Source: Sulfurimonas sp. (lineage in GTDB: Bacteria > Campylobacterota > Campylobacteria > Campylobacterales > Sulfurimonadaceae). From it: a DNA stretch of 37,410 bases. The position numbers were made by a program, and so were the translations under genes. Location: the NCBI RefSeq assembly GCF_028694895.1, contig NZ_JAQVKA010000010.1:1-37410 (forward strand), written 5' to 3'. The notes under the pieces were generated by a model. The model was not told the DNA's origin, made no database searches, and saw only the letters and a list, made by a program, of their open reading frames with translations. The number at the start of each line of letters is the position of its first letter. The first letter of the stretch is position 1. Below, one piece after another: positions 19,359-30,056 of this stretch.

Positions 19359-19435
19359 GCGCTCGTAGCTCAGCTGGATAGAGCACTGGTTTGCGGTACC
19401 AGCGGTCACACGTTCGAATCGTGTCGGGCGCACCA
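19359..19435 (+). tRNA. tRNA-Arg (anticodon GCG)
   Basis: GCGCTCG-TA-GCTC-AGCTGGATA-GAGC-A-CTGGT-TTGCGGT-ACCAG-CGGTC-ACACG-TTCGAAT-CGTGT-CGGGCGC-A-CCA cloverleaf. Confidence 0.95.
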
Positions 19436-19472
19436 TTTAGTAAAATGCCTAATTTAGGCACCTTCGCAAATT

Positions 19473-20213
19473 TTAACTATTTATCTCACTCTTTAAAATT
19501 TTAGCAAGCTCACTACAGTTACTTATTTTTTCTTTATAACTCAGAGTTTCATCTAAGAGTATCTCTACAAAAGCACTTCCTACTATTACGCCATCAGCAC
19601 CTTTTACTTTATCTTTTGCTGTTTTTTTATTTACTCCAAAACCTACATAGATAGGTGTTTGTGTAAACTCTTTTATATTTGATAAAATTGGTTGTAAGTC
19701 CTCTGCCTTACCAGAGCCAGTAATACCTGTATAAGCAACCATATAGATAAACTTCTTAGACCCTTTTACTATCTGCGCAATTCTCTCTTTAGAGTCAGTT
19801 GGTGCTACAAAACTAATGTTTGAGAGAGCGTTTGCCTCAAAGAGGTTATTAAACGCTGAACTCTCTTCATGTGGTAAGTCAGGGATAATAAACCCACTTA
19901 GCCCAATCTCTTTTGCAAAAGGGAGTAGTTTTTGCATATCTTGTTGATAGAAGCTATTGAAGTATCCCATCCAAAGAGTATCAACTTTAGGTGCAACTTC
20001 TTTAGAAATCTCTACAAGATCTTTAAATCTAAATCCAGACTCAAGCGCTCTATGATTTGCAAGCTCTATTAAAGGGCCATCTGCCACTGGGTCTGAAAAA
20101 GGAACTCCAAGTTCAAGTGTATCTACTCCATTTTCACTTAGTGCTAATGACAAATCAACACTAAAAGATTTTTCTGGGTAACCAGATGTAATATATGCTA
20201 CTAATTTTTTCAA
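19473..20213 (-). CDS. trpA: Tryptophan synthase alpha chain
   Basis: AYITSGYPEKSFS, LELGVPFSDPVADGPLIELANHRAL, GFIIPDLPHEE. Confidence 0.96.
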   Translation of the reverse strand: MKKLVAYITSGYPEKSFSVDLSLALSENGVDTLELGVPFSDPVADGPLIELANHRALESGFRFKDLVEISKEVAPKVDTLWMGYFNSFYQQDMQKLLPFAKEIGLSGFIIPDLPHEESSAFNNLFEANALSNISFVAPTDSKERIAQIVKGSKKFIYMVAYTGITGSGKAEDLQPILSNIKEFTQTPIYVGFGVNKKTAKDKVKGADGVIVGSAFVEILLDETLSYKEKISNCSELAKILKSEINS

Positions 20214-20638
20214 TTGTTTTCCAAATCAGGTAATTTTAATAGAGAAAATTTTATATGGCTTAGCTCATTATCAACTCTTAAATCATTTTTCCAAGTATTA
20301 AACATATCGCTAATCTCAAGTAACCAATTTATAGTCTCTTCATTAACGCTTGAATAATTTGTCTTGATATTTTCAAGCGCATCTTCAACAAAAGCTGCAA
20401 GTTTTGTCATTGGCGTGATTTTTAAATAAGCTGAAGCTGATTTGATATTGTGAAAAACACGAAATAATTCACTAATACTTAGCTCGTACATGCTAGGCTT
20501 TGATAAATCTATGATCATAACATCCATAGAATCAACCATCATGGAGTAGTGCTCAAGGAACTCATCAACTATTTCATAATCAAAAGTAGAATCTAAATCA
20601 CTTTTTACGCCCATAAAGTATTTCTCCCCTAAGTCCAA
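20210..20638 (-). CDS. Hpt-domain-like protein
   Basis: ELFRVFHNIKSASAYLKITPMTKLAAFVEDALE matches the Hpt phospho-His helix (HxxKxxA); 4-bp overlap with trpA. Confidence 0.7.
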   Translation of the reverse strand: MDLGEKYFMGVKSDLDSTFDYEIVDEFLEHYSMMVDSMDVMIIDLSKPSMYELSISELFRVFHNIKSASAYLKITPMTKLAAFVEDALENIKTNYSSVNEETINWLLEISDMFNTWKNDLRVDNELSHIKFSLLKLPDLENN

Positions 20639-20690
20639 AATTATATCTATTTTTAGTTAAAATACTTTTTATTAAAATAAAGAGTTGAAT

Positions 20691-21482
20691 ATGGCAAAAA
20701 AAATGACAATAACTTCTATCAAGAAAAGTAAAGGCTCGCATCCTTTGGTTATGATAACTGCTTATGATGCACTTTTTGCAAGGCTTTTTGAATCAAGTGC
20801 AGATATGATTTTAGTTGGTGATAGTTTAAATATGAGCTTTGCTGGAAGAGCTGATACACTTAGTGCAACACTTTCTCAGATGATATATCATACAAACGCG
20901 GTTGCAATGGGAGCAAAAAATAGTTTTATAGTTTGTGATATGCCTTTTGGAACGTACATAAACAAAGATGAGGCGCTTAGAAATGGCATCAAAGTTTTTC
21001 AAGAATCAAGTGCAGATGCTCTTAAAATCGAGGGTGGAGAAGATAAGGCTGAGATAGTTAGCCATCTTTGCTCAAACGGAATCGCAGTATGTGGACACAT
21101 TGGACTTTTACCACAAGCTTTTAGAAGTGAAGGCGGTTATAAAGTAAAAGGAAAAACAGAGGATGAGAAAATTCAACTCATAAAAGATGCTAAGGCTATA
21201 GAGAAGGCAGGTGCTTTTTGTATGGTTATAGAGGGAGTAAAGGCAGAAGTTGCGGCAGAGGTTGCAGCATCAGTAAAGATTCCAGTTATAGGAATTGGCG
21301 CTGGCAAGGATGTAGATGGGCAAGTTCTTGTGTTTTCTGATATGCTTGGGCTCTTTGAGGAATTTACGCCAAAGTTTGTAAAAAAATACCTTGATGGCGC
21401 TTCTTTAGTTAAAGAGGCAATAAAGAGTTATGCCGATGAGGTTAAAACAAGAGAGTTTCCTCAAGATATACATACCTATTAA
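20691..21482 (+). CDS. panB: 3-methyl-2-oxobutanoate hydroxymethyltransferase (possible alternative start 20685)
   Basis: [54 protein letters not shown]. Confidence 0.96.
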   Translation: MAKKMTITSIKKSKGSHPLVMITAYDALFARLFESSADMILVGDSLNMSFAGRADTLSATLSQMIYHTNAVAMGAKNSFIVCDMPFGTYINKDEALRNGIKVFQESSADALKIEGGEDKAEIVSHLCSNGIAVCGHIGLLPQAFRSEGGYKVKGKTEDEKIQLIKDAKAIEKAGAFCMVIEGVKAEVAAEVAASVKIPVIGIGAGKDVDGQVLVFSDMLGLFEEFTPKFVKKYLDGASLVKEAIKSYADEVKTREFPQDIHTY

Positions 21483-21490
21483 GAGAAGAT

Positions 21491-22504
21491 ATGCAAAGAA
21501 TAGTTGAGATAGAGCGTTTTGATAGCGAAGAGATTGTTGAGGTAACTCTTCGCCCTAGTGCATGGAGTGAATACATTGGACAAGAACAGATTAAAAAAAA
21601 CCTTGGTGTTTTTATAGAGGCTAGTAAAAAAAGAGCAGAAGCACTTGACCATGTTCTTTTTTATGGACCTCCTGGGCTTGGCAAAACAACGTTAGCTCTT
21701 ATTATTGCAACTGAGATGAATGCAAATATAAAAGTAACTGCAGCACCTATGATAGAAAAAAGTGGCGATTTAGCAGCGATTTTAACAAACTTGGAAGAGG
21801 GAGATATACTCTTTATAGATGAGATTCATCGTCTCTCTCCAGCCGTTGAAGAGATATTATACTCCTCAATGGAGGACTTTCGTATAGATATCATCATAGG
21901 AAGTGGGCCAGCTGCTCAAACTCTAAAGATAGACCTTCCACGCTTTACTCTCATCGGGGCTACAACAAGAGCTGGAATGTTATCAAATCCTCTTCGTGAT
22001 AGATTTGGAATGAACTTTAGAATGCAGTTTTACTCACCAGAGGAACTCTCTAAAATAATCTCTCAAGCCTCTTTAAAATTAAATAAAAAAATAGCAGATG
22101 AAGCGTGCGCGGAGATAGCAAAAAGAAGTAGAGGAACTCCTCGTATAGCACTTAGGCTACTGCGTCGTGTAAGGGATTTTGCAGATGTTGCTAATGAGCA
22201 AGATATAAAGCACACACGGGCTCAATATGCGCTTGATGAGCTTGGTATAAATTCGCATGGGTTTGATGAGATGGATATCAAGCTTTTAAATCTTTTGGTT
22301 AGTGCTAACGGAAGAGCGATGGGGCTTAGTACAATTGCAGCCGCTCTTAGTGAAGATGAGGGGACAGTCGAGGATGTACTAGAGCCTTATCTTATAGCAA
22401 ATGGTTATCTAGAGAGAACTGCTAAAGGAAGAAAAGCAACACCTTCAACTTATAAAATATTAAATGTTACAATGCCGGTAATTGATGATGGAGGTCTTTT
22501 TTGA
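21491..22504 (+). CDS. ruvB: Holliday junction branch migration DNA helicase RuvB
   Basis: [67 protein letters not shown]. Confidence 0.98.
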   Translation: MQRIVEIERFDSEEIVEVTLRPSAWSEYIGQEQIKKNLGVFIEASKKRAEALDHVLFYGPPGLGKTTLALIIATEMNANIKVTAAPMIEKSGDLAAILTNLEEGDILFIDEIHRLSPAVEEILYSSMEDFRIDIIIGSGPAAQTLKIDLPRFTLIGATTRAGMLSNPLRDRFGMNFRMQFYSPEELSKIISQASLKLNKKIADEACAEIAKRSRGTPRIALRLLRRVRDFADVANEQDIKHTRAQYALDELGINSHGFDEMDIKLLNLLVSANGRAMGLSTIAAALSEDEGTVEDVLEPYLIANGYLERTAKGRKATPSTYKILNVTMPVIDDGGLF

Positions 22505-23544
22505 AACCACAATATTTTGTAGCGATACTTTTTGTAACATCACTTTATTGGATGTATCTTCTTTATGCTCCATTTTTACTAGGGATAATTATCGCTGCGC
22601 TTTTAGCAATCTCTACTTCAAATATTCATAATTTTTTTGAAAAGGTATTAAAGTCAAAGTTCTTAGCAGCTCTTTTTTCTAGTATTTTATTAGCTGTGCT
22701 ATTTTTTGTACCACTTGGATATTTTTTAGTAACTCTTAGTATCCAGTTAAATAGTGTAGATCCTGCTGTTTTTAAAAATATTGAGATAACGATAAGAGAT
22801 TTCTTGGCAAATCCGCCAGAGTATTTTCTGTTTTTAAAACCTTATATGGATAGTACGATACAAGATATCAGTATAAACTCTATTGCTTCGTATATATTTT
22901 CATTTACAGGAAATATTGGCTCTTTGAGCGTAGCATATTTAAAAAATGCATTTTTAGTAATTATCTTTTACTTCTTTGCTCAATATAGCGGTGGCTTTAT
23001 TATTGATTTATTAAAAAGAGTTGTTCAGATGTCAGTAGATGAAACTACGTTGCTAGCAAAAGAGTTGTCCTCTGTTATGAGTGTTGTTTTTTACTCTATC
23101 ATCATAAATGCAATGTTTCAAGGGATACTTTTTGGTCTAGCAGTATCGTATATGGGTTACAATGGACTTCTTTTTGGAATCATGTACGGGTTTGCTTCGC
23201 TTATCCCAGTGGTTGGAGGCGTTATAATGTGGCTTCCATTTACTCTTTATGAGTTTTCTATAGGGGAGAGCTCAAATGCTATTTTTATAGCACTATATAC
23301 AGTTATAGTAATCTCTATAATAGCGGATACATTTGTCAAACCATTGATTATAAAAGAGCTAAATATAAGACTCTTAAAAGAGGATGATGCTAGGATGAAT
23401 GAGCTTATCATCTTCTTTGCAATCATTGCTGGACTTACAACTTTTGGCTTTTGGGGTATGATTTTAGGGCCTGCAATTACTGCTTTTTTCCTTACAATAT
23501 TAAAACTATTTGAGGCAAGAACAAAAGAGTATGAGGGGGCTTAA
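22501..23544 (+). CDS. AI-2E family (PerM-like) transporter/permease
   Basis: Multi-pass; [22 protein letters not shown] and [18 protein letters not shown]. Confidence 0.88.
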   Translation: MKPQYFVAILFVTSLYWMYLLYAPFLLGIIIAALLAISTSNIHNFFEKVLKSKFLAALFSSILLAVLFFVPLGYFLVTLSIQLNSVDPAVFKNIEITIRDFLANPPEYFLFLKPYMDSTIQDISINSIASYIFSFTGNIGSLSVAYLKNAFLVIIFYFFAQYSGGFIIDLLKRVVQMSVDETTLLAKELSSVMSVVFYSIIINAMFQGILFGLAVSYMGYNGLLFGIMYGFASLIPVVGGVIMWLPFTLYEFSIGESSNAIFIALYTVIVISIIADTFVKPLIIKELNIRLLKEDDARMNELIIFFAIIAGLTTFGFWGMILGPAITAFFLTILKLFEARTKEYEGA

Positions 23545-24431
23545 CTCTTTTTTTTATAGATTTGAGGGTAATTACTTTTAAATCTTCTGTGTATCCAAAA
23601 CCAAAACTTTGGCTCATCAAATATAAGCTTTGTGAGCCAGTCTGCTTGAAGTTGTGTTGCTTTTTTTATATCCTCTTTTTCATCATCACTTCTTGGCACG
23701 ACAATCTCATCAAAAAATATAAGAGTGTAATTCTCTTCATCATCTGTTTTTATGGTTGTTGGAATAATTGCAGCATTATATTTTCTAGCCAAATATGCTG
23801 GAGTTGCACTCTGATGAACTCTTTTACCTAGAAAATCAACTTCAACACCCTCTCTTTGATTGATTGCAGTGTCTATGAGTATCCCACTAGCTTGCCCATT
23901 TTTAACAAGTTTTATAAGTGGTTTAATGACATTTGATTTCTCTAGTGATTTATTTGAAAATTTAGAGCGAGACTCTAATACCCAGTTTTGATAATCCAAG
24001 TTTTTCATCTTTTTAAATATAGCGTGTACACTCTCAACTGAGTTCCCAATTGCCGCTGCTCCAAGCTCCCAAGCGCAGTAATGAGACGTTACATATATGA
24101 TGGCTTTTCCCTCTTTGTGAGCTTGATGAACAACTTCTATATTTTTTATAGTTACCTTTTTCTCAAGCTCTTCTTTGCTCATATGCCTTAGTTCCATTAG
24201 GTGAAGAAAATTAAGCAGTAGATTTTTAAAACTATATTTGATGATCTCTTTTTTCTTTTCTTGGCTTATCGTATCTTCATAGATAAAGTCTAAATTTATA
24301 TATCCTATATTTCTATATCTTGATGAGAGATAGTATGCCATGTTTGCCAATAAAACAAAAAAACTTTTACGTAGTTTTTTTGGCATAACCATCAAAAACT
24401 TTTCAAAGAGTAAAAAAAATTTAAAACCCAT
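23541..24431 (-). CDS. LpxL/HtrB-like lipid A acyltransferase
   Basis: TSHYCAWELG (HX4E), GILIDTAINQREGVEVDFLG, KFWFWIHRRFK C-terminal motif. Confidence 0.87.
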   Translation of the reverse strand: MGFKFFLLFEKFLMVMPKKLRKSFFVLLANMAYYLSSRYRNIGYINLDFIYEDTISQEKKKEIIKYSFKNLLLNFLHLMELRHMSKEELEKKVTIKNIEVVHQAHKEGKAIIYVTSHYCAWELGAAAIGNSVESVHAIFKKMKNLDYQNWVLESRSKFSNKSLEKSNVIKPLIKLVKNGQASGILIDTAINQREGVEVDFLGKRVHQSATPAYLARKYNAAIIPTTIKTDDEENYTLIFFDEIVVPRSDDEKEDIKKATQLQADWLTKLIFDEPKFWFWIHRRFKSNYPQIYKKKS

Positions 24432-24532
24432 TATTAATATAATCCCTACTACAAATTTAAAAGCCGATTATATCAAAATGTAAAGATGCCTTTGGTATAA
24501 TTGCCATTATTTAATAAAACAAGGCGGAAAAA

Positions 24533-25438
24533 ATGCTGATATCTGATATGCAAAATTTTTCTGAAGGCCGCACAAAAGCTAGAGCTTATTTCTGTTATCT
24601 CTTTTCAAAAAATATTCAAAATAGACTTCCTTCACCATCAGTAGAATCGATTATGCCTCGACTTTTAAAGATAAAAGCGGAGCTGGAGAATTGTGATGGA
24701 GTTTATCTTCTTGATAACAGAGGCGTTCAAGTCTCTCCTACATTTACCAAAAACAGACAAATTGATGAAGATGCAGGAAGGATTAGATCTGATCGTGCAT
24801 ATTATTATAGAGCAGTAAAAGAGGGTAGATGTACTATAACTGATCCATATCCATCGCTTATGACGAGCGATTTATGTATCACAGCCTCACAACCAGTATA
24901 TGATGACCATGGCGAGTTAAAATTTGTTGCATGTCTTGACATGCCTCTTAACGAGGTTATAAAAATCTCTAGATCAAGTAAGTTTGATAAGTTTTTTACA
25001 ACTTTTTTTAAATACTCGTATGCGATTTTCTCAGTAGCACTAGTAGCAGTTGCACTGCTTCTATTTTTAAAAGGAATGCAGAGCTTTTTTGTATATGAAA
25101 TATCACCAGAACACTTTAATATAAAAGATGTATTTGAAGCAACGATTTTACTAACACTTGCTCTTGCAATATTTGACCTAGCAAAAACCCTTATAGAAGA
25201 GGAAATTTTAGGCAGGAATAAAGAGAACAGCATATCAGGTCCGCATAAAACCATGGTTAGATTTTTAGGCTCAATCATAATCGCTCTCTCCATAGAAGCG
25301 CTTATGTTAGTATTTAAGTTTGCTATTACTGATCCAGAAAAATTACTCTATGCAATGTATATAATTGGGGGCGTATCTATGCTCTTAATAACATTAGCAA
25401 TATATATAAAATTTACAAAATTAAAGATTGATGAATGA
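24533..25438 (+). CDS. PDC/Cache-like sensor protein with four C-terminal TM helices and no recognisable output domain
   Basis: ENCDGVYLLDNRGVQVSPTF...RAYYYRAVKEGRCTITDPYPSLMTSDLCITASQPVYDDHGELKFVACLDM; hydrophobic helices only in the second half. Confidence 0.75.
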   Translation: MLISDMQNFSEGRTKARAYFCYLFSKNIQNRLPSPSVESIMPRLLKIKAELENCDGVYLLDNRGVQVSPTFTKNRQIDEDAGRIRSDRAYYYRAVKEGRCTITDPYPSLMTSDLCITASQPVYDDHGELKFVACLDMPLNEVIKISRSSKFDKFFTTFFKYSYAIFSVALVAVALLLFLKGMQSFFVYEISPEHFNIKDVFEATILLTLALAIFDLAKTLIEEEILGRNKENSISGPHKTMVRFLGSIIIALSIEALMLVFKFAITDPEKLLYAMYIIGGVSMLLITLAIYIKFTKLKIDE

Positions 25439-26046
25439 TAGGAATTGTTGATTATAACATGGGAAATTTGGCAAGTGTTCAAAATGCATTTGCTAAAATC
25501 GGAGCACAAACAGTTGTCGAGAGTGATCCAAAAAAATTCAAAGAGTATGATAAGTTAATACTTCCTGGAGTAGGTGCTTTTGGCGATGCAATGGCTCATC
25601 TAAGAGAGAGAAACATGATAGATGCCATAAAAGAGTTTGCTGCAAGCTCTAAGCCAATTTTAGGGATATGCCTTGGTATGCAACTTCTCTTTGAGAGTTC
25701 TGAGGAGTTTGGAGAGCATGAAGGATTGGGGCTTATCAAAGGTAAGGTAGTAGCTTTTGATACATCTAAATTTGAAGAGACTCTAAAAGTACCACATATG
25801 GGTTGGAATAGAATGTTTACAAAAGAACACCCTCTGTTTAAAGGCTTAGATGAGGAGCATTATCTCTATTTTGTACACTCTTTTCATGCTGTTTGTGAGA
25901 GTGAAGAGGACTCTATCGGCAAGACTTTTTATGGGTATGAGTTTACATCTGCAGTTGCTCACGGTAATATCATGGGAATTCAGCCTCACCCAGAAAAAAG
26001 CCATGAAAATGGGCTTAAAATATTAGAAAATTTTACAAAGTTATAG
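25435..26046 (+). CDS. hisH: Imidazole glycerol phosphate synthase subunit HisH
   Basis: IVDYNMGNLASV, LPGVGAFGDAM, GICLGMQLLFESSEE, GIQPHPEKS. Confidence 0.97.
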   Translation: MIGIVDYNMGNLASVQNAFAKIGAQTVVESDPKKFKEYDKLILPGVGAFGDAMAHLRERNMIDAIKEFAASSKPILGICLGMQLLFESSEEFGEHEGLGLIKGKVVAFDTSKFEETLKVPHMGWNRMFTKEHPLFKGLDEEHYLYFVHSFHAVCESEEDSIGKTFYGYEFTSAVAHGNIMGIQPHPEKSHENGLKILENFTKL

Positions 26047-26055
26047 GAATTTAAA

Positions 26056-26766
26056 ATGACGTTATATCCAGCAATTGATTTAAAAGATGGCAAAGCGGTA
26101 AGACTTACAAAAGGTCTTATGGAGAGTGCTAAAATATACTCTGATGAGCCATGGATGCTTGTTAAAAAATTTGAAGAGATGGGTGCAGAGTGGGTTCATT
26201 TGGTTGATTTAAACGGCGCTTTTGCTGGAGAGCCAAAAAACTTAGAGCAGATTATAAAGATAAGAGAAAACTGTAATGTTAAGCTTGAGTTAGGCGGCGG
26301 TATTCGCGATGAAGAGACTATCAAAAAAATGTTAGAAATTGGTATAGATAGAATAATTCTAGGCTCTATCGCTGTAAAAAATCCTACATTTGTAAAAGAG
26401 ATGGCGGCAAACTATCCAATAGCAGTAGGCATTGATGCAATAGATGGCTTTGTAGCTGTTGAGGGCTGGGGCGAGGTTAGTGCTATGCGCGCTACTGATT
26501 TAGCAAAAGAGTTTGCAAATGCTGGTGTTGAAGCAATTATCTGCACAGATGTTTCAAGAGATGGCACACTAAGTGGAGTAAATGTTGAGTTTACATTAGA
26601 GATAGCAAATGCTAGTAAAATAACAACTATTGCTAGTGGTGGCGTCAAAGATGAGAGTGATATAGAAGCTCTTGTTGCTACAAAAAAAATAGACGGAGTT
26701 ATCATTGGCAAGGCTTATTATGAGGGCACACTTGACTTAGCCAAGATGTTTAAAAAATTTACTTAG
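26056..26766 (+). CDS. hisA: Phosphoribosylformimino-5-aminoimidazole carboxamide ribotide isomerase
   Basis: [48 protein letters not shown]. Confidence 0.97.
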   Translation: MTLYPAIDLKDGKAVRLTKGLMESAKIYSDEPWMLVKKFEEMGAEWVHLVDLNGAFAGEPKNLEQIIKIRENCNVKLELGGGIRDEETIKKMLEIGIDRIILGSIAVKNPTFVKEMAANYPIAVGIDAIDGFVAVEGWGEVSAMRATDLAKEFANAGVEAIICTDVSRDGTLSGVNVEFTLEIANASKITTIASGGVKDESDIEALVATKKIDGVIIGKAYYEGTLDLAKMFKKFT

Positions 26767-26845
26767 GCATTACTTAATCATAAAATAAATAAAATTTAGG
26801 TATTATTGTCTCTAAATTTGCAAATATTTATATAAAGGATTTCTT

Positions 26846-27220
26846 TTGAAATTACTTGTTGTTGATGACAGTTCTACGATGCGTCGTATAATAAAAAACA
26901 CATTACAAAGACTTGGTCATACAGATATATTCGAAGGTGGGGATGGCGTTGAAGGTTGGGGTGTTTTAGATGCTAATCCTGATATGGACATGTTAATAAC
27001 AGACTGGAATATGCCTGAGATGAATGGCTTAGAACTTGTTAAAAAAGTTCGTGCAGATGCTCGTTTTAAAGATCTTCCAATCATTATGGTAACAACAGAA
27101 GGTGGTAAAGCAGAGGTTATAACTGCTCTAAAAGCTGGTGTTAACAACTATATAGTAAAACCATTTACTCCTCAAGTTTTAAAAGAGAAGCTTGGCGCAG
27201 TTATGGGTATTGATGCGTAA
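26846..27220 (+). CDS. cheY: Chemotaxis response regulator CheY (TTG start)
   Basis: LLVVDDSSTMRRIIKNTLQRLG, LITDWNMPEMNGLELV, NNYIVKPFTP. Confidence 0.96.
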   Translation: MKLLVVDDSSTMRRIIKNTLQRLGHTDIFEGGDGVEGWGVLDANPDMDMLITDWNMPEMNGLELVKKVRADARFKDLPIIMVTTEGGKAEVITALKAGVNNYIVKPFTPQVLKEKLGAVMGIDA

Positions 27221-28053
27221 TGCAAGAACATTACTTTGAATTAGTTATTAAGGCCTCTTCTCATATTCCCATTTTTTCGGACTTTTTAGCAGATACATTG
27301 CCAGTTGGCTTTGAAGAAACAGATGATGGTTTTATAATTAGAAGCGAAGATGAGCTTGATACTATAATGTGGGGATTAGAGCAACTTAGAGAAGCTCTTC
27401 AAAAAGCGACTGGCGAAGTTATAGAGCTTGAGTTTAAGCAGACTAAACTTAAAAACAGTGACTGGGTAAAAGTTTATCAAGATAGTATTCAACCTCTTTG
27501 TATCGATAAGTTTTATATACATCCTACGTGGGATGCACCAGATGCAAATTTAATCAATATTGCAATAGACCCAGCTTTAGCATTTGGCACTGGGCATCAC
27601 CCAACAACAGCTTCTGCACTAAGAGCAATTGCAAAATATGTAAAAATTGGTGATAGAGTTTTGGACGTTGGATGTGGAAGTGGAATTTTAGGAGTTGCGG
27701 CAATAAAGCTCGGAGCTGTAGTAGATGCATGTGATACTGATACTGCATGTGTTGAAAATAGCCAACTAAACACAGAGTTAAATAGTGTAAAATTTAATAA
27801 GCTTTGGGAAGGTTCTTGTAGCTTAACTAAAGATAGCTATGATGTCGTCGTTGCTAATATCGTAGCAGATGTTTTGATATTTATAGCAAACGATTTAAAG
27901 AGTGTTGTAAAAAAGGATGGGATCCTTATCCTATCAGGAATTTTAGAGAAATATGAGTCAAAAGTTTTAAAATTTTATCAAGATTTTGAAATCTTAGAAA
28001 AGATTACCCAAGATGAGTGGGTAACATTTATACTAAAACAAGGTAAAAAATAG
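27220..28053 (+). CDS. prmA: Ribosomal protein L11 methyltransferase
   Basis: AFGTGHHPTT, VLDVGCGSGILGVAAIKLGA, VVANIVADVL. Confidence 0.95.
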   Translation: MQEHYFELVIKASSHIPIFSDFLADTLPVGFEETDDGFIIRSEDELDTIMWGLEQLREALQKATGEVIELEFKQTKLKNSDWVKVYQDSIQPLCIDKFYIHPTWDAPDANLINIAIDPALAFGTGHHPTTASALRAIAKYVKIGDRVLDVGCGSGILGVAAIKLGAVVDACDTDTACVENSQLNTELNSVKFNKLWEGSCSLTKDSYDVVVANIVADVLIFIANDLKSVVKKDGILILSGILEKYESKVLKFYQDFEILEKITQDEWVTFILKQGKK

Positions 28054-28055
28054 AT

Positions 28056-30056
28056 ATGCAAAACAAAGATAATAATAACAATAATAATAATTTTTTCAAT
28101 AAAAACCCACTTATAACTTTTGCAATATTTTCAGTAGTTATCATCCTGCTTTTTAAGGCTTTAATAGGTGAGAATGGTTCTGGTGAAGCATCATCTGCGG
28201 TTGGAAATAAAAGAGCAAAGCAGATAAGTTATTCAGAGTTGAAATCATTAATAGAGACAAAAGGTGTAAACAAGGTTGATATTGGCCAGAGTTATATAAA
28301 AGCGTACTCTGCAGATGACGCAACTCTATACACTACAAGAATTGTACCAAGCGATACAAAATTAACAGAAGAGCTAGATAAGCAAGGTATAGAGTACAAC
28401 GGATTTAGTGAAACAAATTGGTTTACTGAGATGTTTGGTTGGTTATTTCCATTTTTGATTATTATAGCTATTTGGATGTTTTTTGCAGGACGTATGCAAA
28501 AAAGTATGGGTAGCGGAATACTTGGAATGGGTAACTCCAAGAAGATGATTAACTCAGAGAAGCCAAAAACAAAGTTTGATGATGTAGCTGGTGTTGAAGA
28601 GGCAAAAGAGGAAGTTCAAGAGATAGTTGACTTCTTAAAATATCCTGCTCGTTATGTTGAGATAGGTGCAAAGATTCCAAAGGGTGTTTTGTTAGTTGGA
28701 AGTCCAGGAACTGGAAAAACTCTTCTTGCTAAAGCTGTTGCTGGAGAGGCAGATGTTCCGTTTTTCTCAGTTACTGGCTCTAGTTTTATAGAGATGTTTG
28801 TTGGAGTTGGAGCAGCTCGTGTTAGAGATCTGTTTGAACAAGCAAAAAAAGATGCACCAAGTATCATTTTTATAGATGAGATTGACGCTATTGGTAAGAG
28901 TCGTGCAGCTGGTGCTAATATGGGTGGAAATGATGAGAGAGAGCAGACTCTAAACCAGCTCTTAGCAGAGATGGATGGTTTTGGTACAGATACTCCTATC
29001 ATCATCTTAGCAGCTACAAATAGACCAGAGATACTAGACCAAGCACTTCTTAGACCAGGACGATTTGATAGACAAGTTTTAGTTGATAAGCCTGACTATG
29101 AAGGCCGTATTAAAATTTTAAAGGTGCACGTCAAAGGCGTTAAAATAGCAGACGATGTAGATCTTGCAGAAGTTGCTCGTTTAACTGCTGGCTTGGCTGG
29201 TGCTGATTTAGCAAATATTGTAAATGAAGGCGCACTCTTAGCTGGGCGAAAAAACCAAAAAACAGTAACTCAAAAAGACTTTTATGAAGCAGTAGAACGT
29301 GCTTTAGCTGGACTTGCTAAAAAATCTCGCAGAATTAATCCTAAAGAGAAGAAGATAGTTGCCTATCATGAGAGTGGACATGCACTTATGGCTGAGACAA
29401 CAATTGGTGCTAAAAAAGTATCAAAAGTTTCAATCGTTCCTCGCGGACTTGCAGCCCTTGGATATACGCTAAACACACCTGAAGAGAATAAATTTATGAT
29501 GCAACGTCATGAACTTTGGGCTGAAGTTGATGTTCTTCTTGGAGGCCGCGCTGCAGAGCAGGTCTTTATAGGTGAAATCTCAACTGGCGCTGGAAACGAC
29601 CTTGAGCGTGCAACAGATATCATCAAATCTATGGTTCAACACTATGGGATGAGTGATGTTGCAGGACTTATGGTTTTAGAAAAAAGCAGACACTCGTTCT
29701 TGAGTGGTGGCTATGGACAATCAACTAGAGAGTACAGTGATAAGATGGCTGAAAATATGGATGAGTTTATAAAATCATCTTTAGAGGAGCGATATAAGGC
29801 TGTAGTAGAGAGACTTGAGCTCTACAGAGATGCAGTAGAAGAGATGGTTAAGCTTCTTTATAAAAAAGAGAATATTACTGGAGAAGAGGTAAGAGATATT
29901 ATTATTAGCTTTGAAAAAGAGAACAACCTTGTTTCAAAAGTAAATATAGTAGTAGATGATATTGAAGAAGAACTAAAAGCAGACGCAAAGATGGCACAAG
30001 ATGCAGATAAAGAAAAAAATATAAAACATAACAAAGAAGACAAAGATGAAGAATAA
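28056..30056 (+). CDS. ftsH: ATP-dependent zinc metalloprotease FtsH
   Basis: GSPGTGKTLLAKAVAGEA, FVGVGAARVRDLF, HESGHAL; C-terminal extension acidic/lysine-rich. Confidence 0.98.
   Translation: MQNKDNNNNNNNFFNKNPLITFAIFSVVIILLFKALIGENGSGEASSAVGNKRAKQISYSELKSLIETKGVNKVDIGQSYIKAYSADDATLYTTRIVPSDTKLTEELDKQGIEYNGFSETNWFTEMFGWLFPFLIIIAIWMFFAGRMQKSMGSGILGMGNSKKMINSEKPKTKFDDVAGVEEAKEEVQEIVDFLKYPARYVEIGAKIPKGVLLVGSPGTGKTLLAKAVAGEADVPFFSVTGSSFIEMFVGVGAARVRDLFEQAKKDAPSIIFIDEIDAIGKSRAAGANMGGNDEREQTLNQLLAEMDGFGTDTPIIILAATNRPEILDQALLRPGRFDRQVLVDKPDYEGRIKILKVHVKGVKIADDVDLAEVARLTAGLAGADLANIVNEGALLAGRKNQKTVTQKDFYEAVERALAGLAKKSRRINPKEKKIVAYHESGHALMAETTIGAKKVSKVSIVPRGLAALGYTLNTPEENKFMMQRHELWAEVDVLLGGRAAEQVFIGEISTGAGNDLERATDIIKSMVQHYGMSDVAGLMVLEKSRHSFLSGGYGQSTREYSDKMAENMDEFIKSSLEERYKAVVERLELYRDAVEEMVKLLYKKENITGEEVRDIIISFEKENNLVSKVNIVVDDIEEELKADAKMAQDADKEKNIKHNKEDKDEE

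Noticed and set aside
26412-26711. Minus-strand ORFs opposite hisA, cheY and ftsH (e.g. 26412-26711, 26917-27147, 28652-29005)
   Set aside because: All antisense to highly conserved genes; reverse-frame artefacts.
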